64,000 nt of DNA from Paenibacillus alginolyticus DSM 5050 = NBRC 15375 (GTDB taxonomy: Bacteria; Bacillota; Bacilli; Paenibacillales; NBRC-103111): assembly GCF_000422905.1 (NCBI RefSeq), contig NZ_AUGY01000019.1:1-64000 (forward strand). The letters are read 5' to 3'. The position numbers were made by a program, and so were the translations under genes. The stretch's first letter is position 1. Every line of letters starts with the position of its first letter. Shown here piece after piece: positions 1 to 7,811 of this stretch. The notes beneath the pieces are model-generated. The model did no database searches, was not told the origin of the DNA, and saw only the letters and a program-made list of their open reading frames with translations.

Positions 1-1
1 G

Positions 2-163
2 GTATTTGCGCAGTACTATAGCCTTAAGAAAGCGGAGCCGGCCAAATACGCCGAAAAACGTGCCCTTGCGCTTACAGCTCGTAAATTGGTGCGGTTGGTC
101 GACTATCTGCTTCGAACCAACCGACTCTACGAACCCAAGGAGGTGATCCGACAACAGAAATGA
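2..163 (+). mobile_element. IS110-family transposase, C-terminal end (cut by window edge)
   Basis: An open frame runs in from the left edge and stops with TGA at 161-163. The 53 visible residues include a basic helical segment (KRALALTARKLVRLVDYLLR) followed by a short tail, which resembles the C-terminus of IS110/IS1111-type DEDD transposases (Transposase_20 end). The catalytic parts lie outside the window, so it cannot be told whether the element is intact. IS110 elements usually lack clear terminal inverted repeats, and none can be drawn with confidence here. Identification is by resemblance only. Confidence 0.65.
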
Positions 164-254
164 CATAACCTTACTCAACCATTCCACCTATTATTTTGGA
201 AATTAGAAAATATTTCCATATAACCAAAATAGGGTGGGTTTAGTTTCGTGCGGC

Positions 255-281
255 CTTTTTTAGGCTCACCCCCTAAAAAAG
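255..281. repeat. Inverted repeat between IS end and permease genes
   Basis: A perfect 10-bp inverted repeat, CTTTTTTAGG (255-264) and CCTAAAAAAG (272-281), is separated by 7 bases. It could be a bidirectional terminator-like structure for the transposase or the - strand permease operon, or part of the insertion element end. A second 7-bp pair, AGTACCG (323-329) and CGGTACT (351-357), lies just outside the permease stop codon. Confidence 0.45.
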
Positions 282-360
282 TTACGGTTCTTCAAGATTT
301 TTTCCAATTAAGGTCTTGACATAGTACCGCTGCTCTCATGGATATGTAATCGGTACTCTC

Positions 361-1245
361 TTATCCTTTCACGGATCCCAACATCACCCCTTTCGCAAAA
401 TGCTTTTGCAGAAACGGATAGACAAGTAAAATCGGGATTGTTGCGAGCAGGACAGCAGCCATGCCAATCGTCTCGGCGGGGGGCGGGTTTTGAGCCAATC
501 CCATTAGGTGACCATCAGAAAGTGTCCCTGAAGCTTGCTCCAAAATGACGATTTGGCGCAATATGACCTGTACGGTCCATTTGGCTGGATCACTAATATA
601 GATTAGTGCAGAGAAATAAGTGTTCCAGTTGCTTACCGCATAAAACAAGCCAAATGCCGCGAGAGCCGGCTTAGAAAGCGGGATGATAATGCGGGAAAAA
701 ATTTGTAAATCATTTGCACCATCCATGTAAGCCGCTTCCGATAAATCTTGAGGGATACCCATGAAAAACTGCCTCATCACGATCAGATTGAACGAGTTGA
801 TCGCACCCGGAATGATAAGCGCCCAATAAGAATTGAGTAAGTGTGTTGCTTTTACCACTAAGTAGGTTGGGATAATTCCTGCACCGAAAACAAAGGTAAA
901 CAGCACAAGGAATAAATAAAAGCGTTGGCCCCATATTTGACGCGACAGCGCATAAGCCATCATGGAAGTCAGCAGTAGACTTATCAATGAACCAATGATC
1001 GTTACGAAGACGGTAACGCCAATCGAACGGACAAACGCTTTGGATTCAAAAATGTAATTGTAAGCATCGAGCACCCATGTCTTCGGAAACAGCTGTAATT
1101 CCTTTTGTACAAATTCAGCGTAAGACGTAAATGAAGTAACAATCATATAATAAAACGGAAACAGCATGATCAAACTAATCACAATAAGTATAAACGCATT
1201 GAGCGCATTCATCGACTTACTTCGCCAACTTAAATATGAATTCAT
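361..1245 (-). CDS. Carbohydrate ABC transporter permease, LplC/YtcP type
   Basis: This is an inner-membrane subunit of a CUT1-type sugar importer. The 294-aa protein has about six hydrophobic segments (first around residues 14-37, second around 77-99). The cytoplasmic EAA loop that contacts the ATPase lies near residues 168-195 (EAAYMDGAND followed by IIIPLSKPA). It is the last gene of a two-gene - strand operon, 24 bp after the upstream permease stop. No solute-binding lipoprotein or ATPase gene is adjacent; the position where a binding protein often sits is occupied by an IS110 end. In this family the ATPase is commonly shared (MsmX type). Substrate is unknown; Lpl-type systems often carry oligosaccharides. 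Confidence 0.88.
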   Translation of the reverse strand: MNSYLSWRSKSMNALNAFILIVISLIMLFPFYYMIVTSFTSYAEFVQKELQLFPKTWVLDAYNYIFESKAFVRSIGVTVFVTIIGSLISLLLTSMMAYALSRQIWGQRFYLFLVLFTFVFGAGIIPTYLVVKATHLLNSYWALIIPGAINSFNLIVMRQFFMGIPQDLSEAAYMDGANDLQIFSRIIIPLSKPALAAFGLFYAVSNWNTYFSALIYISDPAKWTVQVILRQIVILEQASGTLSDGHLMGLAQNPPPAETIGMAAVLLATIPILLVYPFLQKHFAKGVMLGSVKG

Positions 1246-1269
1246 TCCCTTGACCTCCCTTTCTAACGA

Positions 1270-2214
1270 TTAAAAGACGCCTTCTTCACCGAATCGCTTC
1301 GCCAAACGGTTTGCCCCAACAATCAAGATCAAGCCAACAAACGATTTGAATAGACCTACCGCAGTCGCAAAGCTAAAGTCTGATTGTTCGATACCTTTGT
1401 AGTAAACGAACGTATCCAGCACATTGCCCATTTCTCTGTTAAACGGATTAATCATCAAAAAGATTTGCTCAAAACCAACATCGAGGACGCTCCCGAGTCG
1501 TAAAATTAACAAAATGACAATCGTGCTGCGAATAGCCGGCAGCGTAATATGCCAAATCTGTCTAAGGCGACTTGCACCGTCGACAACAGCCGCTTCGTAC
1601 AAGCTTGGGTTCACAGCAGACAAGGCCGCGAGGAAAATAATCGTACCCCAGCCAGATTCTTTCCAGATCACTTCCAAGACGATCAAGGGCATGAACCAGC
1701 CTGGCTCCTGCAGAAAGGGAATCGGCTGCATCCCAAATACATGAGATAATAGTTGATTCGCAATCCCTTCTGATTTGAGAAATACCGTTGCAATTCCAAC
1801 GACCACAACCCATGATAGAAAGTGAGGCAAATAAATGATGGATTGAATAATGCGCTTCAGCTTCTCGCTGCGTAGTTCATTTAGCATAAGTGATAACAGA
1901 ATAGAAAAAGGGAAGGCAAAAACAATCTGCAAAAAGGACAAGTAAAGCGTGTTCCAGATGACACGGATCACTTCGCTATCTTCAAAAATCTTCTTAAAAT
2001 GTTTCATCCCAACCCAATCGCTATGAAGAAATCCTTTAAATGCACTGAAATCCTGAAAGGCGATAATATTGCCCAGCATAGGAACGTAGCGATAAATAAT
2101 GAAATAAGCAAGTCCCGGCAGAAGGAGCAGATACAAATATTTCTCTTTCCATAGTCTGGTTGCGAGCGATTTGTTTTTCTTCTTCACAATTCTATTTTCT
2201 GTGATTATTTCCAT
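1270..2214 (-). CDS. ABC transporter permease, LplB type
   Basis: This is the partner permease of the downstream LplC-like protein. Of 314 aa, the first 25 residues are charged and cytoplasmic, then comes a transmembrane helix (YLYLLLLPGLAYFIIY) and the usual six-helix CUT1 fold. The EAA loop is near residues 205-232 (YEAAVVDGAS then ITLPAIRST). The ATG is preceded by a GGGGGAAG ribosome binding site. A cre site and a -35-like TTACAC lie about 50 bp upstream, so the operon is probably repressed by CcpA in good carbon sources. The divergent AraC regulator probably activates it. Confidence 0.88.
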   Translation of the reverse strand: MEIITENRIVKKKNKSLATRLWKEKYLYLLLLPGLAYFIIYRYVPMLGNIIAFQDFSAFKGFLHSDWVGMKHFKKIFEDSEVIRVIWNTLYLSFLQIVFAFPFSILLSLMLNELRSEKLKRIIQSIIYLPHFLSWVVVVGIATVFLKSEGIANQLLSHVFGMQPIPFLQEPGWFMPLIVLEVIWKESGWGTIIFLAALSAVNPSLYEAAVVDGASRLRQIWHITLPAIRSTIVILLILRLGSVLDVGFEQIFLMINPFNREMGNVLDTFVYYKGIEQSDFSFATAVGLFKSFVGLILIVGANRLAKRFGEEGVF

Positions 2215-2262
2215 TGTCTTCCCCCTTGTATTTATGTACTATAAAAAGATCACGTAGGTAGG

Positions 2263-2276
2263 TGTAACCGTTTTCA
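2263..2276. promoter_or_regulatory. cre site (CcpA box) over the permease promoter
   Basis: TGTAACCGTTTTCA fits the catabolite-responsive element consensus TGWAANCGNTNWCA at every defined position. On the - strand the box contains TTACAC, which with 17-18 bp spacing faces a TTATAG/TATAGT -10-like element towards the permease start at 2214. A CcpA site overlapping a -35 element normally means repression. It lies in the 258-bp divergent region shared with the AraC regulator. Confidence 0.7.
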
Positions 2277-2472
2277 ACTAGATGATAGGTGCTGGAATAA
2301 CGTCGAGCTACGGGACCATTAGTCGTTGTTGCTATATGACCCATACTAATCAGAAAGATGAGAAGAGACTATCCATAAAATTTTCATTACCCATCATTTC
2401 TTCGAAAAATCTGTAAAAAAGCACAATTTTCAATAAAATAATCACTCTTATTCCGAAGGAGGATTCAAGAAC

Positions 2473-4731
2473 ATGCGAAGAATACGACAGTTGAAACTCA
2501 ATACCCGCTCTATATTTTTCAAATTGCTGATAAGCTTCCTAGTGATCATCCTCCTGTTTGTCTCGTTTAATTTATTTTCACTCACATTTTTCAGACAGAG
2601 CGTACGTGACGAACTGATTAAATATAACGATACCAACATGTCCAATACGACTCACGACTTTGAAGAATATTTTCAACTGCTGAACAGCATCATTGTCAAT
2701 TTGTACTTGAACAAAAACCTACGGGATTCAGATTCAGCATCCATCGATTATGTCGCCGCTAATCATGTGATTGATGATCTGCGAAACACGGTCTCTAATC
2801 CCCGTTTCTATTTAAATAACTTGTTTGTGTACGATATCAAACATTCACTTATTCTCGAAAAAGCAAGAGGAGCAAGTCCAGAAGCGATATTCTCCCAACT
2901 CTATACGAATCCCGGCTACACCTATGACTTCTGGAAACGGGAATTTGCTCAAAAAGTCTATTTCAAAATGTATCCGGCAGCTACCTTTACCGAGGCGCCT
3001 AATCTTAGTCCCGTGTCGCAAACCGGCCTTGTTTTTCCTTTAATGATAAAAAGCGATTTTTATCCCGACTATATGATGCTTGCCTTTATCGATACCAATA
3101 GGTTATACAAGGCGTTCCATCAATCGATCAACGATAACTTTTACATGTTGGACAATCAAGGGCATCCTTTGTTCTCGTCCGATTCAACCAGTCGGCATCA
3201 GCTTCCGGTTTTGGAACCAGGTAAAGATTGGATCAAGGAAAACGGCAATTACTATTTTTATAAAAAAGGGGAGGTCACTGGATTTACGTACGTCAATATT
3301 GTCCCGGATGCCGCGATTTCGTCCCAGATATTCCATTTGAATATGACGCTGATTGCGCTTCTCGTCATTTCGGTCCTAATCAGCATTGCAGTGTCCATCT
3401 TTTTTAGCATGAGGTTTAACAATCCGGTTAAAAAAATAGTAGATTCGATTCGGCATTTTAACGAAAAAAATACGCTCGCCAAACACACGAACGAATTTGA
3501 CCTGATTAAAGAAAATATTGGTTTTATGTTGAAATCGAATCAGGATGCCCACATGAACTTGGAGAAAAAAACATCACTTCTACGTTATTATGGTTACATG
3601 AACCGTTTAAAACGTATCCATGGTGATCCCAATGAGATCCATGCTTCCGATGAAATGAACCAGCCGTTTCGCTTTATCTTGTTTCAACTAACGTTCAAAA
3701 TGCAGTTCTCTCAGGATATAAGCGAAGAAAAGGAACGCGCCACCTATTATATTAGGGAGTATGTCAATCAAGCGATGGGCAAAGAATTGAATGATGCCCA
3801 TACCTTTCAAATCGAAACGGATCAAATATTGTCTATTGTGTATATCAACGATCAGACTCAACAGTGGATGGAAGTTTTAAATACGATTAAGCATGTTCTG
3901 GCAACCGATAAGGACTACTTTTTTTTCACAATAGCCGTTAGTGATTTATATGAACACTCTTCTGAGCAGACTTCTGCCTATGAACAAGTCGTGAAATTGA
4001 TCAAACATCGCCCATTTGACGATGAGACAAGGATTTTATATGACGAGGACGTGAAAGAGGAGTCTTTCTTGCTCCCAGGTACCATGGAACAGGAAATCAA
4101 CGTCAACCTGCAGGAAGGAAACGATACCCTGGTCCTACAAACGCTGCGTCGGGTTCTTAAGCAAATGAAAAAGAAAGAGGTGAGCACGCCTGTTTTCTAT
4201 CGGTTTGCGGAGGAAATCACAGATAAAGTCCAGCGAATGCTAAACTCTCTGAATCTGGAAACAAACCAAGTGGCGAGTTCGGCGAAATCGATCCGGCTCA
4301 TGCATACCACCCAGGAATTGGAACAATATTTCGAGATGATACTGAACGAAGCAGGTCGGTTGATCCGGTTGAAAAAGGAAGAACACGACCTGATCGTGAG
4401 CTTTATAGTGGACTATTTGCAAGACCATTACTCGGAAGACATCACATTGGATCTAATAGCAGGAAAACTTAATATTACTGGCGGTTATTTATCCACTTAT
4501 TTTAAGGAAAAAACAGGAACCAACTTCGTTGACTTCGTTAATGAATTCCGCATCAAGCAAGCCGTTCATTTGCTTCTGCAAACGGATATGAAAATTCAAG
4601 ATATTGCGCTTCAAGCAGGCTATCAAACCATGAGTTCCTTTAACCGTATCTTTAAAAAGTATCTAGGAGTTACGCCAAGTGAATATCGAAGAAACAACAT
4701 CCAGCTGGGCGAGCGTACGAGTGCTTATTGA
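2473..4731 (+). CDS. Membrane-anchored AraC-family transcriptional regulator
   Basis: The protein (752 aa) has a transmembrane helix at about residues 15-37, an extracellular sensor-like region to about 290, a second helix at about 292-315 (LIALLVISVLISIAVSIFF), a HAMP-like/linker region and a C-terminal AraC double helix-turn-helix at about 648-745 (TLDLIAGKLNITGGYLSTYFK and MKIQDIALQAGYQTMSSFNR). This architecture is common for Paenibacillus regulators set divergently to Lpl-type sugar transporters, where the outer domain is thought to sense the sugar or its binding protein. The ATG follows GGAGGA at a good distance. The probable target is the divergent permease operon. Confidence 0.87.
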   Translation: MRRIRQLKLNTRSIFFKLLISFLVIILLFVSFNLFSLTFFRQSVRDELIKYNDTNMSNTTHDFEEYFQLLNSIIVNLYLNKNLRDSDSASIDYVAANHVIDDLRNTVSNPRFYLNNLFVYDIKHSLILEKARGASPEAIFSQLYTNPGYTYDFWKREFAQKVYFKMYPAATFTEAPNLSPVSQTGLVFPLMIKSDFYPDYMMLAFIDTNRLYKAFHQSINDNFYMLDNQGHPLFSSDSTSRHQLPVLEPGKDWIKENGNYYFYKKGEVTGFTYVNIVPDAAISSQIFHLNMTLIALLVISVLISIAVSIFFSMRFNNPVKKIVDSIRHFNEKNTLAKHTNEFDLIKENIGFMLKSNQDAHMNLEKKTSLLRYYGYMNRLKRIHGDPNEIHASDEMNQPFRFILFQLTFKMQFSQDISEEKERATYYIREYVNQAMGKELNDAHTFQIETDQILSIVYINDQTQQWMEVLNTIKHVLATDKDYFFFTIAVSDLYEHSSEQTSAYEQVVKLIKHRPFDDETRILYDEDVKEESFLLPGTMEQEINVNLQEGNDTLVLQTLRRVLKQMKKKEVSTPVFYRFAEEITDKVQRMLNSLNLETNQVASSAKSIRLMHTTQELEQYFEMILNEAGRLIRLKKEEHDLIVSFIVDYLQDHYSEDITLDLIAGKLNITGGYLSTYFKEKTGTNFVDFVNEFRIKQAVHLLLQTDMKIQDIALQAGYQTMSSFNRIFKKYLGVTPSEYRRNNIQLGERTSAY

Positions 4732-4854
4732 AAATAACGGCATCCAACCCATATTTCATTATTATGGATAATAGTCGTGAATTTGGTCATTCTAATGCTA
4801 TCGTCCACTGTGCGACGAATGATACTGAAGACGACGGGGAGTGAACGTAAACGC

Positions 4855-5622
4855 ATGTTACAGGGTAAAAAAAAGCATGTCTGGATTATTCTAATCTGTA
4901 TCGCATTGTTCTGCTCATCCACAACCACCGCTTTTGCCTATGGTAAAGGGGCAAAGGGACCTGATGTCTATGCGGTGCAAGGGATGCTGAAGTCACTTGG
5001 CTACTATAGTGGACCAATTACGGGCTACTATGGTAATCAAACTTCATTAGGTGTTAAAGCGTTTCAAAGCAGATATGGCCTTCCTGTGACTGGGAATGTA
5101 GATGATCAAACGCTGCAATCCATCCTGTGGGCTTATGGTAATTTAAAAATTCCCAAGAAGCCGACACCACCAACACCAGCTCCTCCGCCAACTACACCTA
5201 AGCCTACACCTAAGCCGCAAGTTCCATCGACTACGGAATTAACGGTGGAGGAGAAGCAAATGCTGGATTTGGTTAATAAGGAGCGTGCTGCTGTGGGGCT
5301 TTCGCCACTAGCTGTCGACCCGGCCCTTACCAAAACGGCTAGGCTTAAAAGTCAAGATATGGTCGATAACAACTACTTCTCCCACGACTCACCGACGTAT
5401 GGCTCGCCATTCGATATGATGCAGAAATTCGGTATTACGTATAACGCGGCGGGAGAGAATATTGCTTGCAATCAAAGTGTCCAAGCGGCTCATGAGGCGC
5501 TGATGAATTCTGCAGGACACAAAGCGAATATTCTTAGCAAAGATTACACCCATATTGGGATCGGCATCGTAAACGGCGGTCCGTGCGGTAAAATGTTTAC
5601 CCAGCAGTTTATTGGAAAATGA
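4855..5622 (+). CDS. Secreted CAP-domain protein with peptidoglycan-binding domain
   Basis: Starting at the ATG at 4855 (behind GGGGAG; an upstream in-frame ATG at 4777 has no ribosome binding site) gives 255 aa. A signal peptide covers residues 1-28 (cut after TAFA), a PG_binding_1 repeat about 32-95 (GAKGPDVYAVQGMLKSLGYY), then a Pro/Thr-rich linker and a C-terminal CAP/SCP domain about 132-255 (HDSPTYGSPFDMM, GENIACNQS, AGHKANILSKDY). It resembles YkwD-type proteins. These are extracellular or spore-wall associated; the bacterial biochemical role is not settled. It is monocistronic, ending in a strong terminator. Confidence 0.88.
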   Translation: MLQGKKKHVWIILICIALFCSSTTTAFAYGKGAKGPDVYAVQGMLKSLGYYSGPITGYYGNQTSLGVKAFQSRYGLPVTGNVDDQTLQSILWAYGNLKIPKKPTPPTPAPPPTTPKPTPKPQVPSTTELTVEEKQMLDLVNKERAAVGLSPLAVDPALTKTARLKSQDMVDNNYFSHDSPTYGSPFDMMQKFGITYNAAGENIACNQSVQAAHEALMNSAGHKANILSKDYTHIGIGIVNGGPCGKMFTQQFIGK

Positions 5623-5630
5623 AAATGAAA

Positions 5631-5656
5631 AAAGAGCCCTTTGGGGCTCTTTTTTT
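5631..5656. terminator. Bidirectional terminator
   Basis: AAAGAGCCC (5631-5639) pairs with GGGCTCTTT (5644-5652) around a 4-base loop, with T-run on the + side and A-run on the - side. It lies between the convergent CAP-protein and TrpD2-like genes and can serve both. Confidence 0.9.
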
Positions 5657-5668
5657 ATAAGTATAAAA

Positions 5669-6700
5669 TTAGGTTGCAGATACGGGCTTAATCGCTTCCG
5701 TCCACTCGGTGAATTTTTGTAGGGCAGCCCCTTGCTCAATCGCATGTCGGGCCAAATAAATACCTTCTTCAATGGACCCAGCTTTCTGGGAAACCCATAG
5801 ACGCACAGCGCTGTTCAGTAAAACCATATTCAAGTAGGGGAGCTCGGCATCTCCGCGAAGAACGGATAATGCCGTTTCAGCTTGCAGCTGAGCCGTCCAT
5901 TCCATCTCCGGCACTTCGACCATTAATTCGTAAATCTCTGGATCAACAATGAATAATTCACTGGAACCCTCTTGAATAAGGTATGTCCGTGTGCGCTTGT
6001 CAACGGAAAGGTCTTCGGAGCCTTCCATGCCTTGCAAAACAATACCGCGAGAGACGCCCAATTCGATTAATAAATTGGTGATTTTCTCGAACACAGTACC
6101 ATGAAACACGCCGACAGCCATGAAGGGTGCTTCCGTAAAGCGCAGCAGTTTCTCTGCTGTGTTGAACACGGTCCGCAGCCCGAGTTCCTTGCGCAGTTCG
6201 CGCAGCTCTCCGAGCGGTGCACACCAGCTCTCCGTTGGTGCGAACAGGAAGCCAGTTCGCGCTGCAGCTGATATGAGCGCTTCGCGTGACGCGTCAAGCG
6301 CGGGTACATCAAGAGCTGCTAGCACGTCGGACAGCGTAATGCCCCATTTTGGCGGCATGCTTGGGCTGCCGTGCAGCGTAGTGGGAAGTCCGCAGGCCGC
6401 GAGAACGAACGCGGTCGGTAAAGTCGCGATGAACGTACGCGAGCGTCCATCATAAGGTCCGGCACAATCCATGCTGCCGGGTATTGGATAAGTATTAACG
6501 CGCTGGCGCAAAGCATCGATGAAGGCCTTCAACTCTTCAGGGGATTCCATTTTAATGCGTTCTGCAACGAGAAAAGCACCCATTTGAGCCTGTGTTGCGG
6601 CTCCGGTTAGAATGAGCTCCGCTGCTTGGGAAGCCTCTTCATAGGTAAGATCTCTGGCTCCGCGCTTTCCTCGTCCTACTTCTTTTAATAATGATATCAT
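5669..6700 (-). CDS. TrpD2/YbiB-like protein of the anthranilate phosphoribosyltransferase fold
   Basis: The 343-aa protein follows the TrpD fold: an N-terminal helical part (YEEASQAAELILTGAATQAQ...AFLVAERIKMESPEELKAF) and an alpha/beta part (FVLAACGLPTTLHGSPS). The PRPP-binding GTGGD loop of true TrpD is replaced by AGPYDGR (about residues 81-87). The family that lacks this loop is TrpD2/YbiB, whose E. coli member binds nucleic acid rather than acting in tryptophan synthesis. No other trp gene is near. Its start overlaps the stop of the ANTAR regulator by 4 bases (ATGA), so the two are translationally coupled. Function here is unknown; a link to nitrate regulation is inferred from context only. 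Confidence 0.75.
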   Translation of the reverse strand: MISLLKEVGRGKRGARDLTYEEASQAAELILTGAATQAQMGAFLVAERIKMESPEELKAFIDALRQRVNTYPIPGSMDCAGPYDGRSRTFIATLPTAFVLAACGLPTTLHGSPSMPPKWGITLSDVLAALDVPALDASREALISAAARTGFLFAPTESWCAPLGELRELRKELGLRTVFNTAEKLLRFTEAPFMAVGVFHGTVFEKITNLLIELGVSRGIVLQGMEGSEDLSVDKRTRTYLIQEGSSELFIVDPEIYELMVEVPEMEWTAQLQAETALSVLRGDAELPYLNMVLLNSAVRLWVSQKAGSIEEGIYLARHAIEQGAALQKFTEWTEAIKPVSAT

Positions 6701-7347
6701 CGTTTGCGACCTCCTTGATTCTGATCCTTTAGTATTTGATATACCTTGACGATGGAGGTAGCGACGTCTACCATACGTTTACGTTCATTCATGGCTTGTT
6801 TACGCAGAAAATCATAAGCTTCCGCTTCGGAGATGCCCTTGATTTCACATAAGATTCGCTTCGCTTGATCGACCCATTTGCGTTCCTCCAGTTTGGAGAG
6901 AAGCTGTTCGCGCTCTTGATGCCATTCAGTTCGCCTAAAGTAATGATTCACACCAAGGAGCAGTGCACAGTGAATTTCTAGAGGACTCATCGCAGAACCG
7001 ATTAAACCATCAATACCCGCATCCATTCTACATTCATTAGAAGGGAAAGTGCGAGCATCACACCACCAGAAAAGGGGGAGGCTGCGATGAGCAAGCACAC
7101 GGGAGCGCCATGGCTCTACTTGATCAGGGCCTACGGATAATAATACCGCATCGACCTTGGGAATCATAAATGAAATTTCTTTTTCATTAGATGCTGCATA
7201 TATACGAAATCCCAAATCCTTCAGCATTGCTTCAGGCAAGGACTCCTTTTCGTTATCCGTAACATTCAGCTCGGTAGTCGACGACGAGGAGGAGGTAGCT
7301 GAGCGAGTTGGTTTAAACTCGTCGATCAGTATAAATGATTGTAACAT
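6697..7347 (-). CDS. ANTAR-domain antitermination regulator, NasT-like
   Basis: The ATG at 7347 has AGGAGG 8 bases upstream and is preferred over the upstream ATG at 7395, giving 216 aa. Residues about 1-130 look like a degraded receiver domain with a Ser-rich insertion near residue 20; where the phosphorylated Asp is expected the sequence reads DAVLLSVGP. A coiled segment follows, and the C-terminal ANTAR domain covers about 150-205 (WVDQAKRILCEIKGISEAEAYDFLRKQA, written here only as a signature start). ANTAR proteins bind paired hexaloop RNA hairpins and prevent termination. Such hairpins lie just across the divergent promoter in the nas leader. The nitrate sensor NasS is absent from the window. 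Confidence 0.85.
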   Translation of the reverse strand: MLQSFILIDEFKPTRSATSSSSSTTELNVTDNEKESLPEAMLKDLGFRIYAASNEKEISFMIPKVDAVLLSVGPDQVEPWRSRVLAHRSLPLFWWCDARTFPSNECRMDAGIDGLIGSAMSPLEIHCALLLGVNHYFRRTEWHQEREQLLSKLEERKWVDQAKRILCEIKGISEAEAYDFLRKQAMNERKRMVDVATSIVKVYQILKDQNQGGRKR

Positions 7348-7498
7348 TTGAATACCTCCTATCATGGATAGCTTCTTACCAAATGGTAACTTCATGTAAG
7401 GTTTTCTTGATGAAATGATTTATTATACGGCATTACTATAGCATATGACCTTAAATTTTGTCGATATGGCAGAGGGAATCTCACATATAAAATTTTTG

Positions 7499-7515
7499 TG
7501 TTATGTTTATTGACA
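7499..7515 (+). promoter_or_regulatory. GlnR/TnrA-like box overlapping the nas -35
   Basis: TGTTATGTTTATTGACA matches the GlnR/TnrA consensus TGTNANATTTTNTNACA in both half-sites (TGTNA and TNACA with 7 between) and misses two of the central A/T positions. It ends exactly at the last base of the -35 TTGACA. An overlap with -35 fits repression, as known for GlnR, more than TnrA activation, which acts from further upstream. Confidence 0.6.
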
Positions 7516-7538
7516 CGACTCGGATGTCATACTATAAT
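7510..7538 (+). promoter_or_regulatory. Sigma-A promoter of the nas operon
   Basis: TTGACA (7510-7515), exactly 17 bases, then TATAAT (7533-7538): both hexamers are perfect. Transcription would begin near 7545, just before the ANTAR-type hairpins, and run through a leader of about 265 nt to the transporter gene. Confidence 0.85.
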
Positions 7539-7550
7539 CAAATTAGAAAC

Positions 7551-7589
7551 TGGCACAATGATGTGCCACTAACGAAGGCAATGGCGCCT
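7551..7589 (+). promoter_or_regulatory. Dual hexaloop hairpins, ANTAR RNA target
   Basis: Hairpin P1 is TGGCAC-AATGAT-GTGCCA (7551-7568). Hairpin P2 is AGGC-AATGGC-GCCT (7576-7589). They are 7 bases apart. Both loops are hexanucleotides with A at position 1 and G at position 4, the signature of ANTAR-protein binding sites. The 3' arm of P2 (GCCT) is also the start of the following terminator stem, so the two folds exclude each other. This is the classic geometry for ANTAR antitermination. Confidence 0.8.
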
Positions 7590-7637
7590 ATCCCCTTACA
7601 AATACGTAACCGGATAGGCTATTTATGTTCTATTTAC
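7586..7637 (+). terminator. Leader attenuator overlapping the P2 hairpin
   Basis: GCCTATCC (7586-7593) pairs perfectly with GGATAGGC (7612-7619) across an 18-base loop and is followed by a moderately U-rich tail (TATTTATGTTCTATTT). Its first four bases are the 3' arm of ANTAR hairpin P2. Forming P1-P2 with bound protein would therefore block this stem. The tail is weaker than in typical terminators. Confidence 0.6.
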
Positions 7638-7687
7638 AGAAAATCATCTAACATGCTGTTCACGATGATGTGGCAGCAGTGGCAAAG

Positions 7688-7737
7688 AGGCCGATAAGCA
7701 TCCCACACACATGTTGGGGTATGTTTGTCGGCCTTTT
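7688..7737 (+). terminator. Second leader terminator before the nitrate transporter
   Basis: AGGCCGA (7688-7694) pairs with TCGGCCT (7728-7734). An inner helix joins AAGCATCCCA to the TTGGGGTATGTTT side with G-U pairs, and TTTT follows. It stands 75 bases before the transporter start and in the sense orientation, so nas transcription must pass it. It may be the main attenuator or a second checkpoint. Confidence 0.65.
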
Positions 7738-7811
7738 CTGTCAAAGAATAGTCAAACATGTCTGGGTAGGAAAAAAGAAGGCGAAAAGCCTCACAAAAGG
7801 AGAGGGAAAGC

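Noticed and set aside
7503-7697. A 64-codon + strand frame in the nas leader
   Set aside because: It begins upstream of the likely transcription start and covers the promoter and ANTAR hairpins.
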